Shown: positions 1-8,026 of the stretch, piece by piece
How the letters are laid out: each line of letters opens with the position of its first letter
Position numbering within the stretch: position 1 is the stretch's first letter
Source: a bacterium
GTDB lineage: Bacteria; B130-G9
DNA length: 30,757 nt
NCBI GenBank assembly: GCA_021160245.1
Contig: JAGHCW010000048.1
Span: 1 to 30,757 of the forward strand
Direction: 5' to 3'
Program-made: the position numbers and the translations under genes
Notes under the pieces: model-generated
The model's input: the letters and a program-made list of their open reading frames with translations, nothing else
Told to the model about the DNA's origin: nothing
Databases searched by the model: none

Positions 1-99
1 CTTCAACACAAAAGGAAACAACCCAGCAAAGCCTTCTCCGCCTACTCCCGACTTATTGGACAGCCTCTTCAACGCGGTGATATAGATGGTTCCCATTAT

Positions 100-231
100 C
101 CTAACACCCGAATTCATTCGGGTGGCCTGAGGAGACGTGGCCACCCTCCTCTCTCCCCGGAATCCGCATCTGATGGACATATAAAGGGGCGCCGGCCACC
201 GCACCTGCCCCGAATGAATTCGGGGGTTAGG
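100..231. repeat. Inner inverted repeat of palindromic CCCGAATTCATTCGGG-type arms
   Basis: Positions 100-122 and 209-231 are inverted copies of a 23-bp unit with one mismatch (CCTAAC...CGGG against CCCG...GTTAGG). Each arm is itself nearly palindromic around GAATTC, so each can form a small hairpin, and together they form a REP/BIME-like or MITE-like unit of 132 bp. Its centre (about 165) differs from the centre of the outer repeat (195), so the two structures are independent. No coding capacity is seen inside. Confidence 0.6.
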
Positions 232-248
232 ACCATGATAGCCCTTTG

Positions 249-275
249 CATCGCCTCGACTGAAGTCGGGCGATG
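249..275. repeat. Strong stem-loop (CATCGCC ... GGCGATG)
   Basis: CATCGCC at 249-255 pairs with GGCGATG at 269-275. Inside it, CGACT at 257-261 pairs with AGTCG at 264-268, with one bulged T. This gives roughly 11-12 bp of stem. It has no T-run on either strand, so it is more likely a dispersed palindromic repeat than a terminator. Confidence 0.5.
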
Positions 276-391
276 AGGCGGTCCGGGCCGGAGAGCTCGT
301 TACCACAAATCTCCGTATTTCAGAGGCTGTCCAATAAGTCGGTTTGCGTCAAAGATAGCACGGGATAGTGCAGCGGGGCAGACAACATGAA

Positions 392-448
392 GGGGCGCGG
401 CCTTGTGTCTGTCCCAATATATAGATGGGCGGAGACAAGCCCCGCCCC
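392..448. repeat. Imperfect GC-rich hairpin in the repeat-rich spacer
   Basis: GGGGCGCGGCCTTG at 392-405 and the following bases to 415 are matched imperfectly by the reverse complement of the GC-rich stretch 427-448, around an AT-rich loop (416-426). The rest of 1-511 contains no ORF with a credible start or protein-like composition. The short ORFs present there overlap these repeats and look like chance frames. Confidence 0.4.
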
Positions 449-511
449 TACACGAACCCAGATTGGACTTACGTCCCAGCCTCCAAGCGGCAATCCCTGC
501 GAGGCAGCGAG

Positions 512-1126
512 CTAATCGCGGCTCTTGCAGAATCGTCGGACCGCGCCGCAGAGAGCGCGAACGCATCTATACCTCAGATGTAGGAGCGCGCGATATAGAA
601 AGAACGTTGTCCATCCCCTTCGCGCTCCGGGGCCTTTCATCCTATCAGAAAGGGTCTGAATGGGACCAAGAAGCATAGACTCGATGAGAGCGGTGATGAA
701 TCCGGCGCCCGTGGCAAAAGGCCCCTTAAGCGCGATGGCTATGCCGCCTGAATGTATTGTGACCACCTTGCCGATTATGCTCTCTGGAGGCAATGGGTAG
801 GCCTTAACTCCATTATCCCCCTTCTGCAGGATGGACACCTTACTCCGCGTCCTTTTCAACCGGACAACGCGATGAGTAACTACGGTAGATCCGGCGTAGA
901 AAGTAATGAGGTCTCCCCGCCGAATTGCTGAGGGTGATACGTGCTCTATGACGAGCTCGTCTCCGTGCAAAATGGTCGGCAACATACTATATCCGGAGGC
1001 CTTGAGGACTATGGTCCTTCCCTTGGTCTTGAGTATCTCAAGCAGATCCTGCGCCAGCCTGTCCGGGTCCTCGTGCGTATCAAGCAGTATCCTCAGCTCT
1101 TCGCGCTGACCCTGTGAATCTACCAC
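512..1126 (-). CDS. S26-family signal peptidase-like protein (Ser/His, SipW/ER type)
   Basis: A 204-residue protein with the S26 layout. The catalytic Ser is in GYSMLP (Ser47), followed by a GDLITFY box and VTHRVV, whose His85 takes the place of the general-base Lys of LepB. This is the Ser/His arrangement of SipW- and ER-type signal peptidases. The N-terminus (about 1-40) is charged and helical with no membrane anchor. The only moderately hydrophobic stretch is about 120-152, and the tail is Arg/Cys-rich. The start is GTG; the ATG 8 bases upstream runs straight into a stop. It begins 18 bp after the C25 protease stop, so the two are probably co-transcribed. Similar S24/S26 proteins occur beside PqqD and HPr-kinase-like genes in peptide-modification loci, so a role in cleaving an exported or modified peptide is inferred. 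Its substrate is unknown. Confidence 0.8.
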   Translation of the reverse strand: MVDSQGQREELRILLDTHEDPDRLAQDLLEILKTKGRTIVLKASGYSMLPTILHGDELVIEHVSPSAIRRGDLITFYAGSTVVTHRVVRLKRTRSKVSILQKGDNGVKAYPLPPESIIGKVVTIHSGGIAIALKGPFATGAGFITALIESMLLGPIQTLSDRMKGPGARRGWTTFFLYRALLHLRYRCVRALCGAVRRFCKSRD

Positions 1127-1144
1127 GCCGTCATCTTTCCCAAA

Positions 1145-4100
1145 TTACCGAATTTCAAAATATGCCGTGCTAATGATGCCCAGCAACTGAGACATGTCAC
1201 CTGGAGCGGTCAATCCCGCATAGAATGTATAATATCCTGTCGCCGGCTCATCTGGCAATCTGATTGAGGTTGCACGGAGCTTCATCTTTACTATCTCCGG
1301 CAAATAAACTCCAATGGGGGTCGGCTCGGGCGTCCAGTACGGGAAGAAAAGGAGCGTGCCCTGGACGTCAACCGCAAGATACGCGTCCGCCTCCTGCGCC
1401 TCACCCATATTCTCGAGCATCACGTCCACGTTTATCGTCGATCCACCAAGATATACACTCTTGTCAGTCCAAGTCCAAAGCCTTGGACCGGCGGGCTTTG
1501 TCGGAACAGCAAGTGATATTGCTGGATTGCCGAAGAGCTCAAACGTCTCGACAATATCGTAAAAAGAGGAACTGTAACCAGCCCTGGCGTAAGCCCTGAC
1601 CTTGGCAACCGTGGTAGCTGCGCCCAAATAGCAGTTGTGGTCATAAAAAACGGACTCGAAAAACTCCTCCGCGAGTATCCTGTGGTTAGAAGGCGCGTCA
1701 ACGCTGGTGGGCGCCCAACAGGCCAGCGCGCCTTTTGAGGCGCTGTTGACCAAAACCTCCCCCATGCAGGACGTGTAGGTCCAGTCCGGGAAATACCCGT
1801 TGAGGCAATTGAGCATCATGGCGAACGGCAGTTTGTCGCCGTTTGACATTGAGGCAATATCACGGGTCTTCAACATGTTCTCGGCCCATTTATTGATCAT
1901 CCCGTGGCCGGCATAGCACAGAATGAGGCAGCCATCACTGACAGCCGAGATGATATCAGGCTTCGCATCCGCGCCTGATGAATAATCACCGGAATTGATA
2001 TGGAGGTCGTTGTATTCCGTCGGCAAGTATCCAGCAAGGCGATAGCTCAGCGTCGTGGCCTCGGGCGTGCTGTCCGCGACAAAGAGAACATCGTAAAGCC
2101 AATCTCCACTTGCCTCGCCGTTGTCATAAGCCAGCATCTTCGCCATGGCGGTCTCGACGTCCCTAGAGGATCCGGCGCAGATGCGGCCGATATTCATGTC
2201 CGGCAGAATGTCGGAACCGTCAATGCAGACGAACCAGTTGTCGCTCGGTGTCTGGCCGATGTGTTTACTGTGGGCTGACTCGAAAAGATGCGTAGGGATA
2301 AAATCCGTGCCCGTGCTTACGTTGTTCTTGTAGTCGATATTGGCGTCGCCAACAAGCAACACGTCGCATGGAGCGGGCGCCTCGAAGTTGAAATAGGCAT
2401 AAGAGAGAAAGTCACGTATCGCCGCGGGGTCCTTGACGCCAAAGTTGAACTCGTCGTAAATGTCCTGCACATCCACGAGCATCGTCGGCTCGGCCTTCGC
2501 TATATGGTGCTGGGCTATCTCTTCGGATGCCTCGATGTAGTTCTCGTGCGCGATGATTATCAAATCCGCATGATTGGCCGATGATTTGAGCGATGATGGC
2601 CTGTCTAGGGCGATAGGCGGTTCGGTCATCAGCTGGGAGCTCGTAACAACCATATATTCGCTCTCTAGGGAGACGTCGTCCTCGAAGATGACCGTAAACG
2701 TGCCGCCATCGGCCTGCACGGCGAAATCGCCCAGGGACTTGACGGCAAGTGGGTCTGTGATGTCGAGCACAAGAAGATCATCTGAAGAGAAGCCGCTTAT
2801 GTGGAACTCGTATCTGCCATCCAGACCAGCCTCAAATACGATGCTGTCTTGCTGAGCTACGAACGCGGCCTGGTACCTTATGCTGATGTAGTTGAGAAAA
2901 ACTGTGTCAACCAGAGAAAGGTCACCAACATATTCTACCTTCAGCACGTTGTCACCGTTGATCAAAAGCGACTGTGGCCCCGTGACGTTGTGTTCGAACT
3001 CGATTCTGCCGTTCCACGTCTGGTCGTCGATCAGGACGTCATTGAGGTATATCCTCGTGTGGTGGTCCGGGTCATCCGATGTGTCCGTGAATCCCCACAT
3101 CGCAATCTGTATCTCGGCGACATAATCTCCTGCCGCGACATTCTGGATGTTGAACGGGAAGGAAGATATGTCAGGCGCCGTGGTTTTAGTCCAGAACCAA
3201 TGGTCCACACCTACACATTCTGGATAGGGCATCTTCTGATAGTAGGACTCATCCGACTCGAGGTGGAGGTTATGAGGGTATGTCTCCGGCTGAGACGCGC
3301 CATGGGGAGTCACGTTAACCGATTGCATTCTTGGGGCAGTTTCCTCGTCGAATGACAGCCAATAGATGTTCTCTTTCGTATATTCGCTCTTAATGCTCTC
3401 GGCGAAAAAGACGAGATAATCGTCTGTATCGAAGGTGCCATCGCCGCCGTCCGCAACAATAATCGCCATATTCTGACCCAGATGGCTCATGCAAACGCCT
3501 TCTGGATCGATAGTTGAGATCGTTACGCCTGCCGCGGTCAGTTCGGCGCCGGTGATTTTGTATATACCGTCATCCTGGATCGCTATCTTGCATTGCTCGG
3601 CTCCGGGTTCGAGCGCGATGGTGCTTGGTCGGCTCCCATAGTCCGGAACTTGAGCCGTTCGGACGTCGGTGGGATTCACGACGCAGCTTCTGACCATATT
3701 CGACATCGCAAATGATGGCCCGCTGTTGCCCTCAGAAACGCCTGCCACTTCGGGCCAGTCCATACTCGGTCTATTGGTAAAATAGACCTTGAAAACCGCC
3801 TCTGAGATCACATTGACGGTTCCCATGACAGGATTGAATCTGGCGGGATACGCCTTGATTCTAATAAGCGGCTGGCCACGCAATATCCCAAAGAACTCCG
3901 CCTCAATTGCCTCTTCGGGATAGTAAGCATTCGTCCTATAGAGCGACTCGTCAAGCGCAGGCAAGCGCTCGATCATCACATCACCGTCCGTCTCCACAAA
4001 CACCACATCTTCTGACGGCGCAATATTGTAGCCAAAGAGTGTGTCCTCCACTGCGGATTTCAGTGAAACAGACGGCTCGCACGGATAAGGCGCAGCAATC

Positions 4101-4372
4101 AAGAAACCGTAAAACGGCAGATTCGGCTTGCCCGGGACACCTATGCTCTCGCAGCCGGCAACGTCCAGCGTGTCATATCGATTGCCGTTCAGAGAGGTCC
4201 GATCGTGCATGGGTGGTCCGCATCGAAACTCAAGCGTCATATAATCGTCAGTGCTCTCAAGAACGAGAACCTGGCAGGATTCTGCTCGAAGCCCGCGGGG
4301 CGATGCGCCTATAAGGAGCGAGATTGCCAAGACAAAACATAAAGCAAAATAATTCGCACATCTACCTTCCAT
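1145..4372 (-). CDS. Secreted gingipain-family (C25) cysteine protease
   Basis: A 1,075-residue exported protein. A signal peptide (about 1-30, hydrophobic core LCFVLAISLLIG) precedes a beta-rich propeptide-like region (about 30-240) and beta-sandwich segments to about 590. The C25 catalytic domain spans about 600-955, and an Ig-like C-terminal domain about 960-1075. The catalytic pair is visible: His823 in CYAGHG and Cys856 in LNCLNGYF. Their spacing of 33 residues equals that of His211/Cys244 in Porphyromonas RgpB (family knowledge). I see no type IX C-terminal sorting domain. The start is ATG with a GAGGAG ribosome site 8 bases upstream. A 306-bp gap separates it from the HPr-kinase-like gene upstream, so it may have its own promoter. 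In this context it could mature a modified or secreted partner protein; that is inference. Confidence 0.88.
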   Translation of the reverse strand: MEGRCANYFALCFVLAISLLIGASPRGLRAESCQVLVLESTDDYMTLEFRCGPPMHDRTSLNGNRYDTLDVAGCESIGVPGKPNLPFYGFLIAAPYPCEPSVSLKSAVEDTLFGYNIAPSEDVVFVETDGDVMIERLPALDESLYRTNAYYPEEAIEAEFFGILRGQPLIRIKAYPARFNPVMGTVNVISEAVFKVYFTNRPSMDWPEVAGVSEGNSGPSFAMSNMVRSCVVNPTDVRTAQVPDYGSRPSTIALEPGAEQCKIAIQDDGIYKITGAELTAAGVTISTIDPEGVCMSHLGQNMAIIVADGGDGTFDTDDYLVFFAESIKSEYTKENIYWLSFDEETAPRMQSVNVTPHGASQPETYPHNLHLESDESYYQKMPYPECVGVDHWFWTKTTAPDISSFPFNIQNVAAGDYVAEIQIAMWGFTDTSDDPDHHTRIYLNDVLIDDQTWNGRIEFEHNVTGPQSLLINGDNVLKVEYVGDLSLVDTVFLNYISIRYQAAFVAQQDSIVFEAGLDGRYEFHISGFSSDDLLVLDITDPLAVKSLGDFAVQADGGTFTVIFEDDVSLESEYMVVTSSQLMTEPPIALDRPSSLKSSANHADLIIIAHENYIEASEEIAQHHIAKAEPTMLVDVQDIYDEFNFGVKDPAAIRDFLSYAYFNFEAPAPCDVLLVGDANIDYKNNVSTGTDFIPTHLFESAHSKHIGQTPSDNWFVCIDGSDILPDMNIGRICAGSSRDVETAMAKMLAYDNGEASGDWLYDVLFVADSTPEATTLSYRLAGYLPTEYNDLHINSGDYSSGADAKPDIISAVSDGCLILCYAGHGMINKWAENMLKTRDIASMSNGDKLPFAMMLNCLNGYFPDWTYTSCMGEVLVNSASKGALACWAPTSVDAPSNHRILAEEFFESVFYDHNCYLGAATTVAKVRAYARAGYSSSFYDIVETFELFGNPAISLAVPTKPAGPRLWTWTDKSVYLGGSTINVDVMLENMGEAQEADAYLAVDVQGTLLFFPYWTPEPTPIGVYLPEIVKMKLRATSIRLPDEPATGYYTFYAGLTAPGDMSQLLGIISTAYFEIR

Positions 4373-4678
4373 CGTAATGTCTCCTCAATACGAGGCAAGT
4401 CGCCTCTTCATAATTCTCGGGCGAGCAAATTGAGCGGTGTCGGCCTCTCCCGGTTATCCCTATTGGACGAGTTATTCTGTTCTCTCTTATCGACGAAGGC
4501 TCCTGCGATAAATAGAGCTGCAATATAACATTACTGCTAAAGCGGATTTGTGCAAATACAACGGGAGCCGGTGAAATCGACCGATTAAGGCTCGCTGGGG
4601 ACGTAACCTGCCATAGCCCTTTGGCAAAGCGTTCCGGGGCATTTCTGTCCCCGCCGAGATTGATGGCCGCCCGCTTGG
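4373..4678 (-). other. 306-bp gap between HPr-kinase-like gene and C25 gene
   Basis: No ORF is credible here. A hairpin CGGGG/CCCCG (4635-4653, 9-base loop) lies 26 bases after the HPr-kinase-like stop but lacks a T-run, so it is at most a weak attenuator or a REP-type repeat. Further down on the minus strand, a TTGCAC hexamer followed by AT-rich TAATGTTATATT sequence could be a poor promoter for the protease gene. It does not match consensus well. Confidence 0.35.
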
Positions 4679-5887
4679 CTATTGTGACTTGGAGACAGTT
4701 TCCTCAATTATGTCAACCATCTCATCGAGTCGGCCGACGACTAGCTCATAGCATTTTGTCTTTCTAATGACCTCCGCAAGCGCAAGATACATCTTCGTTA
4801 CACTTCCTCCGAAACCTTTTCTCAAGATGGCCGACCTCGCGCCGCAGCGTGCCCTGGTCAGAAGCTCAAACATGGCTCTTGAATACGGCATCGGTATCAG
4901 CTGGGGCGGCCTGTTGAAATCGGGTTTGCCGTGCTCGCCTTTCACTGTATCGAATATCAGGACGTTGTGCGCGTAGCAGATATCCTCAAGCCTAGCGAGA
5001 ACCGGGTAACCGCTCTGAACCCGAAGGCGTATAATAGGGAACTTGGCCTCCGATGTGTCTCCCGTGACCTCGGCTGATTCCACGCCATCCACCTCTCGCA
5101 TCTCAGCCAACATACCATCAGAAATCTCACTCGGTATGAGATAGAGCACATTGGCCATAGAAAACTGAGAAGCATCCTCCTCGGCGGAAGGTGTCAGGAA
5201 GAAAATGAACTTCGCAGGACAAGGCGTCGATGCCATGGCGCCACTCAACTCGCCAATGTCCAACACCTTCTTAACGCCGCCTCCGATCATCGGAATCGTG
5301 TCAAGATTTGAAAAGTCCACTCCGTCTAACTTGATCTCGGCGCCCTCTCGCATTCCCAATCCTCTCGGGAATGGATACACCATGTGATCATGTTGGTGGA
5401 TTGCAGCTATCTCATCGGAAAACAGCGAGAATCCCCGACCAATGAGCGAGAGCGTCACAGTCGTCTTGCCGCAGCGGGCAGCGCCGGGAATGATTATCCC
5501 ATTGCCTTTGTACTCCACTGCCCCGGAATGTATCAAGAAGTGGTTTTTTAGGCTTGCGATGAAGGAATTGAAGACGGTCATATAAGAGAAGCCCGGGAAA
5601 ATATCCCTGTTGCGAACGATATTCACTTTGCCATCGGCGACAACAACCGGGCAGCCGTCCACAACGGGCGTCTCAATCACGTAGTATGTTTCAACCGGTT
5701 CTTCCGCCGCTTCTGGCGCCTCTATGATGAAGTGGGAGTACATCTTCCGGAAGTAGGAGAGAACGGTTGGAGAATCGGAACTCACACAAAATTGGAACTC
5801 GAATACGCGATAGTATTCCTTGTGCTTGCACAACTTGCCGAATTTCTTGATAACCTGCTCCGGACTCGGAACGTCAATTTGCGACAA
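4679..5887 (-). CDS. HPr kinase-like P-loop protein of a PqqD/radical SAM cassette
   Basis: A 402-residue cytoplasmic protein. A Walker A motif, GAARCGKTT, lies at residues 135-143 (Lys141), followed by GFSLFSDE, which matches the P-loop and acidic segment of HPr kinase/phosphorylase C-terminal domains. The N-terminal HPr-kinase regulatory domain is absent; instead there is a mixed alpha/beta region (1-120). Such HprK-like proteins recur next to PqqD and radical SAM genes (lasso-type and SynChlorMet-type loci), where some phosphorylate a precursor peptide. The kinase role here is inferred. No ATG is available: the frame is open only from the TGA that ends the radical SAM gene 54 bases upstream. 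The start is taken as TTG at 5887 because GGAGG sits 7 bases before it. The gene follows the radical SAM gene by 51 bp. Confidence 0.8.
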   Translation of the reverse strand: MSQIDVPSPEQVIKKFGKLCKHKEYYRVFEFQFCVSSDSPTVLSYFRKMYSHFIIEAPEAAEEPVETYYVIETPVVDGCPVVVADGKVNIVRNRDIFPGFSYMTVFNSFIASLKNHFLIHSGAVEYKGNGIIIPGAARCGKTTVTLSLIGRGFSLFSDEIAAIHQHDHMVYPFPRGLGMREGAEIKLDGVDFSNLDTIPMIGGGVKKVLDIGELSGAMASTPCPAKFIFFLTPSAEEDASQFSMANVLYLIPSEISDGMLAEMREVDGVESAEVTGDTSEAKFPIIRLRVQSGYPVLARLEDICYAHNVLIFDTVKGEHGKPDFNRPPQLIPMPYSRAMFELLTRARCGARSAILRKGFGGSVTKMYLALAEVIRKTKCYELVVGRLDEMVDIIEETVSKSQ

Positions 5888-5938
5888 TCTGAATCCTCCG
5901 TCTCTTCGGACCCAATGAACAACTACAATTGAACAACA

Positions 5939-7327
5939 TCATATCAGTATATTCTCGGACTTCAATTGTCCGGGACTTGGAAGCCCAGACAAAACGTCGA
6001 AGAAGAGGTCCTCAAAGAGCTCGCGCCGAAGCCGACAGAGGTTATCCTCCGAAAAGAACGTGCCCTTCTCGGCATACGTCATGCCCGGACAGCCGGCCTG
6101 GCAGAAGTTCTTGAACGGACACGCTTTGCAGATTTCGATCTTCTCTTGCCTGTTCGAAAATATCTTCATAAGGCTCATCATCTTATCGGATTCGGCGGCC
6201 TCCTGCAAACTCATGTCCCAGATTGTGCCTATCTCGAACTCCGGTCTAGCCAATACGGAGCAGGGATATATCCGCCCCTCGGGATCCACCTCCAGCATCT
6301 CCCCAACATGACACCACATCGTACCCTCCGGGACATCAAGAAAGAGACCCGGGACACCTCCCGCTAACGTAATGTCTATACTGCTATCGGCCAACATTCG
6401 GTAGTACTCTCTGTAAAACGCTCGATAGTTCTCATTTGACGGGTTCAGACTGTCATAATTCTCGTCTGCCCGGCCAATCTGAGCGAGGCACAAGAATCTG
6501 ATGCCACCCACTCCGAGGCTCTGCCCGAGCTCGACGAACGGCTCCAGGTCCTCGTTGGGTCGGCCCATAATCGTCCGGCAGAGCTCCACACTGTCTTGCG
6601 CGCCGTGTTTCTGCAATAGTTCAATGCCCCTCAAGGCCGCGGCAAACGAGCCTTTGCCCCTGACAGCGTCGTGAACATCAGCCGTTGCGCCGTCAAGACT
6701 TATTTGGTAAGTCAAGCGCGAGCCGGCGAATTTCGCGGCCAAATCGTCTGTGATCAGCGAGCCATTGCTTGAGAGAATTGTCTTTATCCGTTCCGCAGCA
6801 TAGTGGATTATGTCAACGATGTCTCCTCGGAGCAAAGGTTCCCCACCAGTAATTGCGATTGATGCGCCATCCCTACTATTCAGCTGATCGACAATTGATT
6901 TTATATCCTCGAATTTCAGCCGGTCTTCTGCGTGCAGAACACGAACGGCGCCACAATGCGCGCACCTCAGGTTGCAGCGTCCGGTTACCGTTAGATGCGT
7001 TCGTTCGACGGTTCTTGGATGAACCTCTTGAGGCGATTGGGCATCGTCGCCGAACAGCTTTGAATCAACAAGGCTCTGTAAAAATGCGTCAACGTCAGCC
7101 GAGACCATCTCCACGCTTGCGCCGTAATGATTCGCCACTGCCAATTTGATGTCGTGGACAGAGTGCTGGCCATCGCATAGTGTCGAGATAAAAAACCCGG
7201 TCTCGTTTACGAGAGCGAATCTTGGATGCCTCGGATGCAAGAGCAGATGCCGGCGCGCGTGGGATAGCTTAAACAGCCCTTCCGGTAGTTTCGGTCGCTC
7301 CCCATAGGTCGTCTTGCGCTCGGTCAA
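5939..7327 (-). CDS. Radical SAM/SPASM peptide maturase with N-terminal PqqD-like domain
   Basis: A 462-residue protein in three parts. Residues about 10-95 form a PqqD-like peptide-recognition domain (contains FALVNETGFFISTLCDG). The radical SAM core has CNLRCAHC at Cys118/Cys122/Cys125 and a following ITGGEPLLR motif. A C-terminal SPASM region is Cys-rich (CKACPFKNFCQAGCPG and nearby Cys residues) and would bind auxiliary 4Fe-4S clusters. The closest well-known relatives are PqqE-, AlbA- and SCM-type maturases that form carbon-carbon or thioether links in ribosomal peptides. The start is TTG, with a GGTGG-like site just upstream and no in-frame ATG before the preceding stop. It begins 31 bp after the small PqqD-like gene. 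The target peptide is not identified. Confidence 0.9.
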   Translation of the reverse strand: MTERKTTYGERPKLPEGLFKLSHARRHLLLHPRHPRFALVNETGFFISTLCDGQHSVHDIKLAVANHYGASVEMVSADVDAFLQSLVDSKLFGDDAQSPQEVHPRTVERTHLTVTGRCNLRCAHCGAVRVLHAEDRLKFEDIKSIVDQLNSRDGASIAITGGEPLLRGDIVDIIHYAAERIKTILSSNGSLITDDLAAKFAGSRLTYQISLDGATADVHDAVRGKGSFAAALRGIELLQKHGAQDSVELCRTIMGRPNEDLEPFVELGQSLGVGGIRFLCLAQIGRADENYDSLNPSNENYRAFYREYYRMLADSSIDITLAGGVPGLFLDVPEGTMWCHVGEMLEVDPEGRIYPCSVLARPEFEIGTIWDMSLQEAAESDKMMSLMKIFSNRQEKIEICKACPFKNFCQAGCPGMTYAEKGTFFSEDNLCRLRRELFEDLFFDVLSGLPSPGQLKSENILI

Positions 7328-7358
7328 TTCACCACCGCTCCAAATAAGTCATTCAGTG

Positions 7359-7631
7359 TTAATCCTCCAAAATGCCGTCTAGTTTGAACTTTTCAATGGC
7401 ATCATTGACGTCACTCTCGACATCACGTCCAGGTGGGGCGTCGAACATGCCCTCAATTTCCACTAGAATCTGAGCCAGCGAATGCGTGCCGTCGCACAAC
7501 TCCCAAATGGCCGCCGCCGTTTCGTTCAGCACCGTCACCTTATCGCTGTCTGGACTGTAGAGCAGTATCTCCGATCCCATCTGAGACCTCTCCAAACCGG
7601 ACTTGGCTCTGGGCTTATATTGATCATCCAT
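7359..7631 (-). CDS. Stand-alone PqqD-family protein (peptide-recognition element)
   Basis: A 90-residue protein with the PqqD pattern: a first beta-hairpin region, then VLNETAAAIWELCDGTHS and a helical ILVEIEGMFD segment ending near FKLDGILED. PqqD folds bind the leader of a ribosomal precursor peptide and present it to the maturase. The start is ATG at 7631, chosen over a TTG 18 bases upstream because GGGAGGT lies about 9 bases before the ATG. It is the first gene behind a strong promoter at 7719-7748, with an untranslated leader of about 80 bases. The leader contains a small ACAGG/CCTGT hairpin but no ORF. Together with the fused domain in the next gene, the cassette has two PqqD-like modules. 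Confidence 0.85.
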   Translation of the reverse strand: MDDQYKPRAKSGLERSQMGSEILLYSPDSDKVTVLNETAAAIWELCDGTHSLAQILVEIEGMFDAPPGRDVESDVNDAIEKFKLDGILED

Positions 7632-7718
7632 TACAAACAGACCTCCCAAGATATGAACTCACGTCCCGAATGTCTTTCTAGCACAGGTTGACAGGCTGCA
7701 ATCCTGTTCCACTTGACT

Positions 7719-7748
7719 CTTATACCCCAAATCACACAGAACTGTCAA
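7719..7748 (-). promoter_or_regulatory. Sigma70-type promoter for the PqqD/radical SAM operon
   Basis: On the minus strand, TTGACA (7743-7748) is followed after 18 bases by TATAAG (7719-7724), a full-consensus -35 and a five-of-six -10. Transcription would begin near 7711, about 80 bases before the PqqD start codon. Confidence 0.65.
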
Positions 7749-7889
7749 TAACGAGAATCTGACCAAATAGTCAGAATAATTATGAGGGGCGCGCTCTTGA
7801 GGTTGTCAGCGTATGGATAGTTCACGGCGTGTAACCGTATTCCCTAGAATAGGCGAGTGAACCGGATGCGGGCACTTATTGGCTTAGCG

Positions 7890-7923
7890 TAAAAAAAGAA
7901 CAGGGAACCAATCTGAGTTCCCC
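7890..7923 (-). terminator. Intrinsic terminator on the minus strand
   Basis: GGGAAC (7903-7908) pairs with GTTCCC (7917-7922) across an 8-base loop. Read on the minus strand, it is followed by TGTTC and seven T (7897-7891). On the plus strand the run would be A, before the hairpin, so it works only for minus-strand transcripts. No long ORF precedes it, so it must end a short gene or RNA lying at higher coordinates. Confidence 0.65.
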
Positions 7924-7942
7924 GCATCACATTTTGCCGACT

Positions 7943-8026
7943 TTAGATAGCCTGACAGAAATTTCCGCCGGCTAAAGAAGCCCAGCACCTCTGCTCATAA
8001 ATCCAACCTTCCGTTGGGTTCTGCAT
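7943..8026 (-). CDS. Possible 27-residue peptide just before the terminator
   Basis: ATG at 8026 opens a 27-codon frame ending in TAA, 20 bases before the terminator hairpin. The peptide contains WIYEQRCWASLAGGNFCQ: two Trp, two Cys and a Gly-Gly, an unusual composition for so short a frame. The ribosome site is poor (GGTG about 7 bases upstream). It lies upstream of, and on the same strand as, the peptide-maturation operon, so a modified-peptide precursor is conceivable. Equally the region could be a non-coding RNA: the DNA over 7937-8030 can form several stems, for example CTTTAG/CTAAAG and CCAAC/GTTGG. Low confidence. Confidence 0.2.
   Translation of the reverse strand: MQNPTEGWIYEQRCWASLAGGNFCQAI

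Larger units (their letters stand above)
48..342. repeat. Exact 21-bp inverted repeat, outward-facing IS-like ends
   Basis: Positions 48-68 and 322-342 are perfect reverse complements over 21 bp. The right copy begins AGAGGCTGTCC and ends AGTCGG. A GAGGCTGTCC start resembles terminal inverted repeats of several transposase families (general knowledge; family not assigned). The orientation is inverted relative to a normal element: the GAGG ends face each other across the 253-bp interior, so 48-68 reads as the right end of something lying to the left and 322-342 as the left end of something lying to the right. No transposase ORF is visible, so these would be solo or relic ends. Confidence 0.6.

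Noticed and set aside
403-678. Frames on both strands across 300-678.
   Set aside because: They consist of translated inverted repeats and the antisense of the S26 gene, with no ribosome site or family pattern.
4635-4653. Terminator after the HPr-kinase-like gene.
   Set aside because: The CGGGG/CCCCG hairpin has no T-run on the transcribed strand, so termination is not supported.
5885-5941. Possible readthrough fusion of the radical SAM and HPr-kinase-like genes, which are in the same frame across one TGA.
   Set aside because: The 17 codons between them (start CCSIVVVHW) are not protein-like continuation, both proteins end and begin where their families do, and a good GGAGG site precedes the TTG start.
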